DNA from: Boswellia sacra | Lineage: Eukaryota > Streptophyta > Magnoliopsida > Sapindales > Burseraceae | Direction: 5' to 3' | Assembly: GCA_013180625.2 (NCBI GenBank) | Contig: SNVD02013263.1 | Location: forward strand, 1-64,000 | Length of the DNA: 64,000 nucleotides | Shown here: one piece after another, positions 33,302-47,085 of the stretch | How positions within the stretch are numbered: position 1 is the first letter of the stretch | Layout of the letters: each line of letters opens with the position of its first letter | Position numbers and translations under genes: made by a program | The notes under the pieces: generated by a model | Told to the model about the DNA's origin: nothing | The model's database searches: none | What the model saw: only the letters and a program-made list of their open reading frames with translations

Positions 33302-35802
33302 TATTGTCTTAAACCCCCCTCACCATTAGTTTTATCAGGAAAATATAACTAGGATGAAGGAAAAACTAACTTCATAAGAACTACAGATTGTCGTTTCTGT
33401 TCATTCCTTGATGGACTTTTTTGATTTACTTTGTTTTGGATAGATCATTGTAATTAATTTTCTTTTATATATATAATATTTTTAAAACAAATAACTTAAT
33501 TCAGACCAAACTAAAGGATATACTTATCTTTGTCCAAGTCAAAGCCAGTAAACCTATAAATTTAGCAGACAAAAGTAATGGTAAGGGTGGTTTATGACAT
33601 TTAAACAGTGAGGGATTACTGAACTTTGTAACAAAGAATAGGGGTTAGTTGGTAGTGACTCCCGTCGGAATCACCTAAAAAGCACAGACCATTCGGCAAG
33701 ATAGAAGAGTTTGATTTTATTGCACAAGCTCTCACTTTCACAGTTTAATCATTAATTGTAAGTTGTCTATTTCTTTTTTGAAAGCTGTCATTCAATTAAC
33801 TGTGAACAGAAAGTTCAATAAACTTCCAAAAGTGGCATCACGTTTGAAGAAGCTTGTAAAATAACAGTCTGTCTAAAATTTTGGTTACTGAAAAAGACAT
33901 ATATATCCGCTCCTGATAAAAGAAACGTTTCTGTTTTCTAGATTCACATGAACCTGAAAAATCAATTACGTAATTGCTTTTGCTTAACGACGAAAGAATA
34001 ATATGGACTAGATAGAAAGATCTTATATACAAATTAAACAAGAAAAGGTTTGGATTAGAAACGTATTCTAATTGCTTTGATTAAGCAAGCATCCAATAAT
34101 ATGGAAGGTGACATCAGTCAACTATTTGATGATTAAATTGTTCAAGCCAAGGGGCCCAACATTCAATTCAACCAATTTAAATGTCAGTTTGAGAGTGGTA
34201 GTCAATTAAAGAGAATGAAGCACAAGAACCTGAAGACAATTACGTAAATGTCATAGAAAATCTGTTCATGTGGCCTCCATCAACATCTCAATTTCACTTT
34301 TTTTAGTGTTACAAAGTCGTCTTGTCAAATATTTTTAATTGTGAATGGTGATGGCGTGAAGAAACGTAGAAATATTCTGCGGTTCATCCAATAGTATTGC
34401 AGTAGAGGGCCCTCATGGTTGCTTTATAATTCAACACAAATGAGCATTTACAGCTTTTTGCACGGCGTTGTCTTTTTCTTCTTGTTGAATGTTTGCTTGG
34501 ATTGGAAAAGACATCGAGCGGCCCCATCAAATATTTAATGTATTTGTAGGTAGGTAGATTTGATTGTGTTTCTCTTTCGATTAGATAACATACCAGGATC
34601 AATATTATATAATTTATGCTATAATTTAGAAACAAAAAGTAATTGTCATCATAATATTTGACATTTTTTCTTGTAGTATTACGTGGTAATGTATATTTGG
34701 TTATTTAATTTCTAAGTCACTGAGAATCTTTTGTACTCAATTATTAACCTCAAAAGGACAGCACATAATGCTCGGATTATGGCTTGAATATAAAATTAAG
34801 AAAATAGTAATTTTCGTTGAAAATTAATGATACTATATCAGATTCTGTCTAAATTTTGATTCGGTGAATATAACTTATACAATTACAATTAATTTCTGGT
34901 CAATGATAGATATCTCCTGTGAGGTTTTTAAATGAGTGGGAAAGTTTTATTAGAAGTGTAGATAGGTTACAAATTATCTTTGAAATTTCGGATATTGCCT
35001 ACAAATATTTGAGAGAAATAATTATGTGGGATAGATTTGTAATGATTTGGTGAGCCCATTTAATTGCAAGTTAGCATATTGCGGTAGGTAGTTACTAAAA
35101 GTATAGTTGACATAAAAAATGACAATGCATGGATTGACATACCACCTTCGTATAACGATGTAGCATGACAGGTTCACGTTAGTATTTCTAATATTTGAAT
35201 TATCTATAATAACTGATAGTGAAATTGGTAGAATAGTGTGCGATCCAATTCAACAATTTTGATGGTTAATGAGAATTAATTATGAATTTTGATGGATATG
35301 ATGGCAATTAGGAATTGATAGCGATGGCTTTGTGTCACTTTATTGGTGTTGTCTGCTGCAGATCAAAGAAGGCCCGGGACGCCTTGTTACAAAACTTCCT
35401 TTTTCGAGCTCTTTTTTATGTTACAATTGATTAAAATTTAAGCAATGCCACATCTTTGATCAAATTCTACAATCAACTATTTATAATTTAAGTTTGTAAA
35501 AATTTACTAAAGTAGAAAAAATAAATAAAAGAAATTATAATATATGACATGATAATTATATCTCTAATATGATTTTGCTAACTCAAATTATAAGGAGAGT
35601 TGATTGTAACTGAATTGTAAGTGATTGTTCTTAAAATTTGTAAATTTAAGCTATCACTTCTTTTAGTAAAATTTTTGAATAGCTAGATATATGATTATTA
35701 TAAAGGTTCGCTAGATTTTGGTAATCTAAAAGTTATTTTGATAAATATTAATAACAAGAAATATTAAGTGATATTTAGGCACAAGAAGATAAGTATATAA
35801 TA

Positions 35803-35835
<33 letters not shown>

Positions 35836-36237
35836 TCCACCTTAAAGGCTTATTAATTGAATTTTCAGGAGATAAGAAATAAGTTTTGAGTAATATTATA
35901 TATTACAAGTTTATATCATAATTTTTTCAACCTAAGTTAATATATATTGTTAAATTTTAACGTGGATGGAACAAGGAAAATTTTATTGAAAAGAAAAAAG
36001 AATGACACCTAGTTAAAGAGGAATGCAATGAGCCTTATCCCTTAAAGAAAACAAGATACAACCTTAAGAATAACTTAAGCAAAACAATATTGATTGAATA
36101 AAATGTCCATAAAATTTATCACCAATTCACTACATCAAATTATTTAAAATAAAAAAAAATTAAGTGACAAACATTGCACACATTCTCACAGGATTGTTTA
36201 CAAATAGGTGTTGTGATACAAAGACTAATACTTATAA
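33302..36237. other. AT-rich intergenic DNA with duplicated block
   Basis: 33930-34960 is a diverged copy of 8390-9620 plus 10700-10760. No coding frame is conserved between the two copies, so the shared function, if any, is not protein coding. A (TA)n run lies at 35813-35834. The rest shows nothing recognisable. Confidence 0.6.
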
Positions 36238-36597
36238 TCACTTCACATGACCCCAAATATCCTGACCAAATAATCTGATTTTTCTCTTCACTTCAATCCT
36301 CATTCTTGCTTCCCCGCTTTGATCTGTCAAGATTTCTTCGGCAAAAATGACCTTATCATTAACTTTAACATTTCTCTGCCGGGAAAATTCAAGCCAATGC
36401 ACACAAATAATTTGCTTTCCATTGCCATTCTGATGAACTGAGCAGCGAAAGATCCAGAGTTGCTCACAATCATCATAAACATGTAAATTGAAGGATTGTC
36501 CTTCTTCGAAAGGTATTAATCCCACAGAACTAGCGGGAATCGATAAACTTCTTGAAACGTCCCTCTCAGTTAGAAACTTTGTAAAGAATGCTGCCAT
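36238..36597 (-). CDS. Small B3-domain-like protein
   Basis: The best start is the ATG at 36597 (MAAFFTKFLTERDV), because the extra 31 residues reading back to 36690 do not resemble the family. The 119-residue product is essentially one B3 DNA-binding domain: FTKFLTERDV followed by SLSIPASSVG, central LWIFRCSVHQNGNGKQ, then WLEFSRQRNVKVNDKVIF and a C-terminal 'IEVKRKIRLFGQDIW'. B3 proteins of this small type are plant transcription-factor-like proteins that act in the nucleus. The frame is intact and intronless. A related sequence is the split gene at 47.8 and 55.3 kb, so this may be a small local family. Confidence 0.75.
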   Translation of the reverse strand: MAAFFTKFLTERDVSRSLSIPASSVGLIPFEEGQSFNLHVYDDCEQLWIFRCSVHQNGNGKQIICVHWLEFSRQRNVKVNDKVIFAEEILTDQSGEARMRIEVKRKIRLFGQDIWGHVK

Positions 36598-36690
36598 TTC
36601 AAGTTCCCTTTTTTTTAACAGTAGTGTAAATGAATTTGAGAATATATGATGCTTAGATTGTTTTGCTTCAGCAGAATTTATACTACTCAT

Positions 36691-39175
36691 GAATTTTAAT
36701 CTTCTTATTTACGTTTAAATTCAAATGATTTGCTTGTATTCTTCTAAAGAAATTTCTGTGAAAGTAAGAAAAAAATTAATGTTATAATTAGTTCATTCGA
36801 AACAGTATTATTATTAATCTCGCTATAGCTTGTCGAAAAGCGCGTTTGGAATATGTACTTGATTCATCTTGTACATGAAGAGAAAGTTCACTGGTCGTTC
36901 AATGAAACTAATTAAATACTTTCTGCGTCAATGTGTTCAAACTCAAGTCTAAAAGTCGCTTTTATTCTAATTTTTTATTATGAACCGTTTGCTATGTATC
37001 ATACACGGCTAGACCTTGACCGAGACCAAATCATCATCAATATGCACAAATTTGAAACAGGAGATATTTTGAAAACGATTTCTAGACAAAAGAAAATTTT
37101 CATGCACACAGAAAAGAGAGTTTTAGAAAAAAAAAAATGATATTTTGCCTGATCTCTTTGGTTCATTTTCTACTATGTGAATTTCCTGGTTTCAAAATAA
37201 AAATTGATCTAAGGCCATTTTCATTTTGAGGAAAGGAATCCTGGTAGGAAAGGAAAAGTAAAGTTAAAGGAAAAAGGGGAAAAAAAGGAAAAAGGTCAGG
37301 AAATATTTTCGTATGTTTGGTTGTCCAATGGAGTATGAATGGAAAAAAATAATTCATAAATTAATTTGACATAAATACTCTCCACATTGAAATATATAAT
37401 AGGTGTGAAATATATAATTAATAAAAAATAATTAAATTATTTATATAAATAAAATAACATATTAAATATATTTATTAATTTAATTATTTAAAAATAGAAT
37501 TTCTAAAAAATAAAATAGGGGACGTCGGAGTACAGCTGTCGCTGGTCGCCAATATGAAATTTTGATCATTTGATCCTGTTTATCAGTAACGTAAACGAAG
37601 ACAGCGTCAACAGATTCTAATATAGTGGTCAATAACGAGCATACTGGTGGTGGTGATGTCATTGATCTCACCATTACACTAGGGTTGGTGACAACTATAC
37701 TCTAGCAACCCCTGTTTTATTTTTCAAAAATTGAATTTTAAAAAAATAAATTCTGCTAAATTTATATTTTATAGTATATAATAAATTAATAAATTTAAAA
37801 TTTTATTATTTAAGGGTATTTTTCGATTTTAAATTATTTAGGGGCATGTATTTTTTTAATTTTTGAAAATTATAAATTTACAATTGTTTTAATTTAACCA
37901 ATTATTTGAATAAGGTTAGTTTTGGACACAAAAAAATATACAAAGTCAGTTTAGTAATTTAATATATTTTTCAAAAAAAAAACCAAGTTTTCCTTAAGTA
38001 AGGGAGTGGAAAAGTGATTGTTAAAACTTAAATAATCCTAATTCCTAAGAAAACTTTTCCTTAGTTAAAACAGCGTCTAAGAGTTATACTATGTGGCGCC
38101 ATACAAGTCTACCATTACTTAGAGCTATCCTTGTCCTTGCTGTAAAAAATTAAGGCTGCGATATATCCAACAATTTTATATAAGTTTGCAAGTATTCCTT
38201 ATAGTGGATATACAAAAATTAAGGCCGGACATGAGGTTGTGTATATGATCCGCCTGTAAAAGCTAGGTTTTGTACATTCTAGTAGATCACATACGTCTGT
38301 AGATTTCAAAAGGTTTTATACGATCTTAAGTTGGCTATGACTTTAAGGAAAAATACTTATATGAGCCTAACTTACCACATCATCATGCTTATGCGGTGTA
38401 TTTAACTCTTAATGCTTTGTCATATGTACAGAAGTAATTGATTTTTTTTTTTCAATTTCTAATACTAATGTATTCTCTCTCCCTAATTTCTCTTAGTCCA
38501 TTTTCTTAGCTAGATTGTAATTTCAATAGCCACCTATTGTCGTATGCCAATTTGCAATTGGGGAGGCTACTAATAATAAAATATGTTAGCAAATCTGTCT
38601 TACATAAATATTTCTCGACTCTGAGGGCTTTGTGTAACAAATGAAATAGAGATATTGCGGAGGTTTTGTGTAAACTTAGCCTCTGAAGCTTTTCATGACA
38701 TTGACCTTAACTTTTTATATAATATTGAATTCTTAATCAAATTAGATTTCGTAATCAAATTAGAAAAGCAATCTAAATTCAGTGATCAATCTATCCAAGA
38801 TAGAGTTTTTTTTCTATCATCACTTTAAATATATAGGAGTATAATTAAAGGCTTCTTAAAATGAAATGAATAGAACACTTGAGATGGGGCATTTACATGT
38901 CATCATATTACTACAAAAAAAAAAAAAAATGCACATACTTGTGGACTAAAAACCCACAAGTACTAAATACTAATAAGTCTATAACCCACAAGAATGCTAC
39001 TAACAGATATTACATTATATGTGTGTTGGTCAAACTCACAAATAAAATCTGCAAAATATTTGCCACATATAAAGCCACAAATATGTATGATTCCGGTTTG
39101 GATTTTTGAAAAGATATACTTGTCACTTATAGTAATACTTGTTGGTTTTTTAGCAGCCAAATACAATTTTAGTAA

Positions 39176-39225
<50 letters not shown>

Positions 39226-39714
39226 GTGTGTGTGTATTATATTTTTAAAAATAGGATTTTTTTAATAATAACATATCATATATCAAAATGCACTATTTAA
39301 ATAATAAAAATTTTAATTATAAAAAGCATCTTAAATAAATGAATATGATAAAAAGTAGTAACTTAAAATAACAAAACTTGCTAGAAATTATTCAAAAATC
39401 CATTCCATCATCTTCAACTTCAGACACATTCAAATTTTCAAATCATTAGATCCCCATTATATTGAGCATTAAAATTACTAGGTAACTTCAAAAAAAAAAT
39501 CCTAAGTAATGCTACGAAAATCAATACAAAGCTTCAAATAAGAAAACAAATTTTATCCCTAAATGCTTCAAAAATAATGCTACAAATCCCCAGCAGTACC
39601 TCAAATTTTCATCTAATTACATGTATGTCTTCCTACATCTTCCTATTTTTTCAAGCAAAAGAGAAATTGTCTAACTTATAGTTCATAAATACCAGTTCAT
39701 ACTGCACATTCAAA
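36691..39714. other. Intergenic DNA
   Basis: No supported gene. It contains purine-rich tracts (37255-37300), AT-rich stretches, and an (AT)n followed by (TG)n microsatellite at 39179-39236. Confidence 0.5.
39179..39236 (+). repeat. (AT)n(TG)n microsatellite
   Basis: About 42 bases of alternating TA followed by TTTGTGTGTGTGTGTAT. Confidence 0.95.
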
Positions 39715-40759
39715 TCAAATTTGCAACTCAGAATCTAAATGAGAAACACGCTCCCTCTTCTTTACTCTTCGCCTTCCCCACATTTGGAAAAAGATGTCCA
39801 TTTTTTTAGCATCTTCACCTATACGAACAATCACATTAACCAACAAATGAGGAAAAAAAACTTAAAGAGAAGCAATATCCCAAGCATAGATATAGGTCTA
39901 GTATATTAAGATTCTACAAAAACTAATAAGAAATGAAGCATTGGCAATGCATAAGGACAACAATTTGAATTAAATTAACTTTCAATAACATGGAGCTTCC
40001 ATCAATATCTTCTAGTAATGAAATCAAATAAAGAAATGAGACATAACTTATGCATGAAGGACAAGTTTGAAAGTGCTCAATTTCAAAGACAACCATTCGA
40101 ACTATCCTATCTGATCATCCAAGATACTACTACCTATAATATGTATAAGCAGCTCAGAAGAGTTTCAATATAAGTAGTTTGGTCACTAACATGATTGAAC
40201 TAAAAAAATAAAATCATAAACTTGTCAGGCAGAACCATATGCAAATTTTAGGTAAAAAATATCAATCTCTTCATTATATTACGAGTAATAATTTAATCTT
40301 CACACTTACCAACAACCTCCTCTTCACTTTGAACATTAACACATAAAAATAAACCGTTATGAACAAGCAACAAATCTTTACATAATGAGTGAAAATTAAT
40401 ATCATCCCACTCTGTAACAAGCTATGTAAATGCATTATTATCTTCTAAAAACTAGAATAATAGCAAAACAATAAGGCACATATAAAAATCCAAGTATAGT
40501 TAAGTACAAGAACTTAGAGTTTTGAGCTTATTGGCCTGCTTGCAACCTCCAGTTGACAATCTTTAGATGGATGAGTGCAGGCCAAAAGGGTAATTGCTTG
40601 AAAACAAAGTAATGGCTTTAGTATTTAATGGAAGGAAGAAAGGAATTGCTCAATGAAGGAAAGAAAGCAATCAAGTAATTGCACAATGAAGAGAGAACAC
40701 GAGGAACTTTCAAGAAAGTTGCCAAGTTTTAACTACTGTCTTTCAGTTAGGGATTCCAA

Positions 40760-41330
40760 AATCCGGGTACAGGTGCGGGTTTGGCGTTTCCGCACCCGCA
40801 CCAAAATAAATATTCTTTCCCGCACCCTATAAAATCCCCGGATTTTTTTGGGTTTTTTCCGATGCGGGTATTTGCGGGTTTTGGGGTGCTACACCCGCAC
40901 CCGGAAAAAAACCCCGGATTTTCCTCGCATTTTGTTATTTTTAAAAATTTTTGTGCTTTTAGTTGAGTTAAATAATATACGTTTGCATAAAATATCTCAA
41001 AAAAGCGGCTAGCACTGCTGGCAAAGCTGGTTGTATAAGGGTTGGTGGGTTAGGTTTGAACCACAGCTCCCTCAATTTATAAGTTTTAGTTAAATATATA
41101 AAACAAAATTCATTATATAAACTTATCTTAAAAGAATAACACAAAAAGTCATGTGATGTATTGGTTAACAACTTAAAATTAAACTCATAGGTCTTGGGTT
41201 TGAACTTGCAATATGCATTTTACATTGTAAAATTAAAAAAAAAAAGGCTGGGCTTTGCCGGTGCGGGCCAGGGACCAGGGTTCCTTAGTAATACTGGCCC
41301 CGCACTGCACCCAGACTTGTTTGTACTTAG
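40760..41330. repeat. Repeat with GC-rich ends and tRNA-like segments
   Basis: 40760-40915 is unusually GC-rich, with repeated GTGCGGGTTT/CCGCACCCGCACC words, and 41250-41310 holds a matching 'ccggtgcgggccagggac' segment. The interior has two tRNA-like pieces, around 40998-41078 ('gcggctagcactgctggc' then 'ggttaggtttgaaccac') and 41152-41207 ('gtgatgtattggttaac' then 'ggtcttgggtttgaac'), as in tRNA-derived SINEs. Probably a non-autonomous transposon; the exact ends and a target duplication are not resolved. Confidence 0.4.
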
Positions 41331-43609
41331 CATCCTTGCCCTCATTTTTCCTAAATTTCTAGTTTCACTCGATAAAATTAAATACAAGCGAATTGTATTG
41401 AAATTGAAGGTGGAGTTGAAGACAAAAACAGGAGAACTGCAGAATAAAGGTAAATTTTGGGTATCTTTGAATTGGAAGGGAGGAAAAAATAAAGAGGTTG
41501 TACTCTTGGGAGAGAATTTTGGCCCATTATTTTACAACAATATATCCAGGTCCATGCGAATGGAGGCCTAAAAAATTCATTGAAGTTTGAGCATTGACCA
41601 AAATCACGCTCCAACCCAGATAAGAAAACAAAATTTTTGGTCCTAATTTAATCAAACTTCAGATGCTTGTTATTTTTATTTTGAGGCCAGCCTGACGAGT
41701 CAAGCTAAAACAATTGGCAATAAACCAATCCCAATTAACATGATTCAAATAAAGATTAGAAAGAGAAGGTCATTTGTTTCCAGAAACCAAGAAAACCAAG
41801 ATTTCACGAAACTAAATTCCATTCATTTATTCACTTAATTTAATTTAATTAATTGGCTTCAACTTATTCAATTCAATCTTATTTCATGTATTTATTCATT
41901 TTAATTAGTTAATTAATCAATTGATTCAATTATTTAATTCAATCAATTAATTAAACTAATGATTTATTTCATTAATTTAATTTAATCAATTAAATAACTT
42001 TAAATGATTATTCAATCAATTGTTCAGTGTAATTAATAATCTTTTCTAATTTCTTTTAATTGATTCAATTCAATTTAATAATTAAATGAAACAAATTTTT
42101 TCAATACAAACTGAAATTTTATTTTAATTAATCCAATAGAAAAAACTGAAAGCAAGAGAACATTATTGAAACAAGAAAGGGTAAGATAAAAACAAAAAGA
42201 GGGGCATTGGAAGATTAAAACTAGAATTACTACTCACTTACCTCGATTAGCAATTAAGCCATTGCTTATAGATGGCTAGGCATCTTCTAGCTACAATATT
42301 AATTTTCAATTATATTCAATTTCTTTGACTAACCAATAACTTGGCCAAGAGAGAAAGAAATCTGATTCGGGTATTATCTTATAGTATTTTGTTTGACTGA
42401 AAATGAATTCAAATTAACAAGGAAATGAGAGAGAGAGGTCATTTTGTGGCCTCATCACATGCTTTGTGGTATAATAATATACAAAAATTAGCAATTAAGT
42501 ACATAATAGATACAAGAAACAAAAACCATAGCAGCATCTCTAAAATGTGATCACAGGAACAACTTTCATGCAAAATTACGGTTAAGCTTTAGGGGTTATA
42601 TTGTAATGCAAAATTACTATATTTTATTGTATTGTATTGTATGCAAAATTACAGTTAAGCTTTAGTGGTTATAGTAAAGCAACCAAATCCACTCAGCAAG
42701 TTCACCTGGGAATCATTAAAGGTTATATTGTATGGTGCTTTGTGAGGTGCAGGGGTTAGAAAAATCTCATGATATAGAGTACTCATTTGTTTACCATGTG
42801 AATTGATTTGTAGTCTATGGCATATGCAGAGAAAGAATAAGAATCATAATATTACCAGGATGGCATGACAACTGCTACAAGGACAGGTGGTAGTTTCCAC
42901 AGCCGATAAAGTTGACCACTTAAAAATTCAATCGGATGCTCGAGAATGGAAGTTTCCTAATGTATACCAGGAAAGATCAATCAAGAAAACAGAGAGAGAC
43001 TCATTAAACCAAATAAAACCAAAAATAAAAAAAATCAAGAAAGTAATACACTAGACAAGAACATGTATGGAAGGGATCTAATATCTCAACCTTTGATAAA
43101 ACGGCGTATACAATTAAATAAAATAGAGAGAATAGCCATTAAACCTCAAATTGGAAAAATAAACCTATAAAATTAACCTCAAACCCATAGTCCCTAACAC
43201 CACAAAAAAAACCCCTTAAAGTTAGAAAAACAAACTTCAAGCCAAGTTCTCATATTTATGTCTTGATGCAAATGTTAATAGGGAATAAATTAAAATATAA
43301 AATACATAGAAATCGGGTTGAATTTGAGTTGTGCTTCATGGGTTTACAAAAGAAATCTACAGTGTGTTTGGATAATACAGGTTATGCCAAATAGTCTGAT
43401 GGGAGAATACAAGTGATACAACTTTCCTAAAATAAAGAAACCAAACCCAATTTCTCTATCCATTTCAGCACCCTTAACCCAACTCCTCAAAGGCTCAAAC
43501 TTAAAACCATCCGCTAAGCTTACTCATCAATCTGAACTACTACAAGAGACCGTACTAACTAAGCTAAAAACAAAAACCCACAATCTAATAACTAGCAATG
43601 CTACACAAG

Positions 43610-44127
43610 TAGGGGTGGGATTCGTGTCGTGTCGTGTCGTGTCGATCTATTTAATTATTCGTGTCAAAACATGAAACCCAAACCCACCTGATTATTAAAA
43701 GTGTTACCCACGTGTCGTAATCGTGTCATATTTAATTCGCATAATTTACTTAATTGTTTAACTTAATTATACATAATATATTATATTCTTTATATTTAAA
43801 TCAATTAAAATTATTTTTAAAATATAAACCATTATTAGTATAAAATATTATTAAAATCATCATAATTTATTATTTTACAAATTAATTTATTTTATAGTAT
43901 AAAAATTTCAGTTTTATAATATATATATTGTAAGTAAGTAATAATTTATATCATTGAATGAATTTACATATTAAGGATATACGAAATATATTTAACTATT
44001 CGTGTCATTAAACGGGTTGGCGTGTTGAATACCTTCAACACTAACCCGACCCATTTATTAATCGTGTAGCATGTTCGTATCGTGTTCGTGTCGTGTTCAC
44101 GAGTCGTGTCAAAAATTTCCACCCCTA
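43610..44127. mobile_element. hAT-like MITE with perfect 8-bp target duplication
   Basis: A 518-bp element starts TAGGGGTGGGATTCGTGTCG and ends TTTCCACCCCTA. TACACAAG occurs on both sides (43602-43609 and 44128-44135), a perfect 8-bp duplication. (GTGTC)n words near both ends form inverted subterminal repeats ('cgtgtcgtgtcg' and 'ttcgtgtcgtgttcacg'). It has no coding capacity. The terminus TAGGGGTG is shared with the families at 9679 and 63285. Confidence 0.88.
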
Positions 44128-44639
44128 TACACAAGTACACATCTCAAGAATTATCTGAAAATTTTTCCTTTCCAAATGATTTGTCTTCTATGTGGTATTG
44201 ATGAAAAAAAGTCAATGTCATGTAGGATAACATGTCAATTGAGATCAAAATTTGGGATTCTGAGCTTTTCGATCAGTGAGAATATTCTCAATTCTCATCC
44301 ACAATATATAAAAGTTGGGAAAATAATTTTGAAAAATCAAAAGTCAACCCTGTTTCGCCTTCGCCAAAGAACCAGAACATTCATCGGTGCCAAGAGCTGG
44401 AACTTCCTCATCGGCATACTGCGAGAGAAAGCAAAAGCGTGCGGGTTTTGTTGTAGGGAGAGATGCGCCAGTTCAAATTTGAATTCATTTGAAGTCAGAT
44501 CGGAAAATACAAGTGATGAGTCAGTGAAATCGAAGGAGGGAGATGAATTTTAGTTTTGGTTGAGTAAAATCGAAGGAGGGAGCGGCCAGGGTAAAAGACG
44601 AAAAAGGAAAAAGGAAATGGGAGGTAAAGAGAGGGCTTT

Positions 44640-47085
44640 TTCACGGTTTCCCATATTTGTCCCTATTTTTTTCAATATGACAAATATGTCCATTCATCAT
44701 CTCACAAATGAAGCGCAAATTCAGGGATGACTTGGAATTACAAAGGATAGTCGTCAGTAGTATGAAAAAACCCCAAGTAATTAAAAAATTACGCGACGAA
44801 TAGGGAAAAAAAAAATCTCGGAGTGATCCTCTACGTAGAACTTATTTATAATCAATTTTTTATATTTAAATTAATAAAATATTATCAGATAAATAATTAT
44901 CATATTACACAATATTTTAATCTTATTAATTTATTTTTTTAATATTTTTTAACTTAAATTGTATAAGAGTTGATTGTAATAAGTTATAGATATAACAGTA
45001 TATTTTATTGTATATCTTGCAATACTACATTATCCATTAGACGTCGATTGCCATGCATGTTCCAAATCCCATGATATGCTGAATATATATTAAAAGATAA
45101 CTACAGCTTTAAAAATTGTTATTTGTGTTTAGACATCTCCAAAAAAATTGAATAAAAAAAGTGAATTGTCTCTAAAATATGGGCTCAGTTGGGCTGGGGT
45201 CAATTTTGGGGCACTCTAAATTTTAAGTTGAGTTCTATAGTGAATATTAACTTTGGAATTGGAAATTGATTATGACATTCTAGATTGGAGATTTGTTTTT
45301 TAATCCAGTAACTCATTTCTTGTATCGGTAATAATTATTACGCTAATTAAACTTCTAAAATGTAAATTACATCGAACATTATCTATTTGTATGATAACTT
45401 AAGAGTCCTGCCATGTCATGACCATTGAAGATGGCTCAACTCAAGAAAAAAAAAAAAAAACAGATTTTAAGTTCTTGGTTCTTGGATGTGTTGATGGAAC
45501 ATGTTTGTGTGTTAAAAATTAATTTAGGACTAACCATGTAGTTTCTATGTCTAATTAATTTCACAAAGCATAATCTATAAACCTTCGAGGCCCCCTTGAT
45601 AAATGCAAGACTTAACTAAGCTATTAAGATGGCATTATCAAGCCATTTCCTCTAACAAGCGAGTTAGCTAGAAGGAAAAATCAGGAATTTAAAATTAATG
45701 TTTTTAAATTAAATGACCAATTGTCTTATAATAATGCAAAGTTTTTAATCCAGCTTCATTTCCCAAAGTTTTCTGTTAGTTGATTTATTGATATTACAAA
45801 GATGATGACAATTTGAGCTCTTTACATGGATATTAAATTGAAATTATTTAATTAATTCTTTGATATGGGAAATAAAAGCCAAGGAAAACTGAGATATGTC
45901 GGTACCTCTATTTTTGAACCATAATAATTTTTTTTCTTTATTTAATTTGATCACATACCGAATTAATTAATTACCTTTAACAATAAAGTAACTATCATCA
46001 AGAAGATGTCGTTGTTTAGATCTGTTGTAACGGAGTGAATGTTATTATTACTCTTAAAAAAATGTGTAATACCATTTATACATCAATTATTATAAAAAAA
46101 TATGTATATGAGATAGGTATATCGTATCACTATATGAAGATGATATGCCCGACTAATTTATCCTCTATCATGCATTGCAAACAATTGAAATTATATTTTT
46201 TTTTAGATTTTTTCTTCATTTTCCCAATCCATCTATGAATTTACGTCATTATTTCTTTAAAAAAAAAAAGCTCATTAATCTCTTATTTTTCTAATTTTTT
46301 TAATCATCGTAATTATTTTTTATCATATAATTGGAAGAACTCATTAAATAAGTAAGATAACCCAACAAATGCATCTTACATAAAAGTCCTCATTATTTTT
46401 GTTGAATTGTCGTTTTGCACTAGAGAAACTTGAAAGGGTTTTAGTAAGCATGCTGCTTTGGCATGGCCAAGCACAGTGAAAGTATATTAGTGGGTCAAGC
46501 TGCTTTCGCCAAAAACCCTACCTATTCGTCATTTAATTAAACGGATTTCTTTCTGCTGTCGTCAAAAACCCTGCCTGTTAAACCCTGCCTGTTCTTTATT
46601 TAATTAAAAGGATTTCTTTAATTGTAAATCAAGATTCTTGGGAAGCTGGCGATTTGCTTTTTAGCAACAAAATCATTCATTATCTCTTTCTGACGGATAG
46701 TGGTACGTACAATAACAACAATATGAAGATATAAAAACCTGTCATACAAACTTCAGTTTAATTTTTTTTCACTATTTTTTGTAAAGAAAAATATTTTAAG
46801 CCTTTGGTTGAGACCTAAATGTGTATAATTATCACAATAAATTAAAAAAACCTCCACTTATTATAAACTTTATACAACGCTTTAGTGACGTACTCTATAC
46901 CCTACAGTGATAGAATATATGAAAGCAGCTCCAAGAGCCCCGAAAAGTCTTCATTTCGGCTGAAGGGTCCCCAAACATGAAACGCCAAGTGTCACATTTT
47001 CGTTGTAAATATAATTAATAATTAATGAACAACAAAAATCTAACTAAGTATCTTCAATATATATCTTAGAGTGATTAGGCCCCGC
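44640..47085. other. Intergenic DNA
   Basis: No supported gene. 46505-46615 contains a local imperfect duplication ('aaaaaccctacctattcg' and 'aaaaaccctgcctgtt' with 'atttaattaaacggatttc'). Confidence 0.5.

Larger units (their letters stand above)
39715..44417 (-). other. Candidate split host gene on the minus strand, three exon-like pieces
   Basis: Piece 1: ATG at 44417, MPMRKFQLLAPMNVLVLWRR, down to about 44350. Piece 2: 42956-42856, bounded by ATTAG and GTAATA splice-like signals, encoding 'HPIEFLSGQLYRLWKLPPV' and a VVMPS end. Piece 3: about 39850-39715, LLVNVIVRIGEDAKKMD followed by a basic RRRVKKRE run, ending at TGA 39715-39717. A CT-rich leader-like stretch (minus view) lies above 44560. 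Piece 2 is convincingly exon-like; linking the three is inference. I do not recognise the protein. Introns would contain the hAT-like element at 43610. Confidence 0.35.

Noticed and set aside
37480..37674. Minus-strand 64-codon frame
   Set aside because: Short, no recognised domain, in AT-rich DNA next to no supporting signal.
44071..44553. 160-codon plus-strand frame
   Set aside because: It starts within the hAT-like element and overlaps antisense the exon-like piece at 44350-44417; no family pattern.
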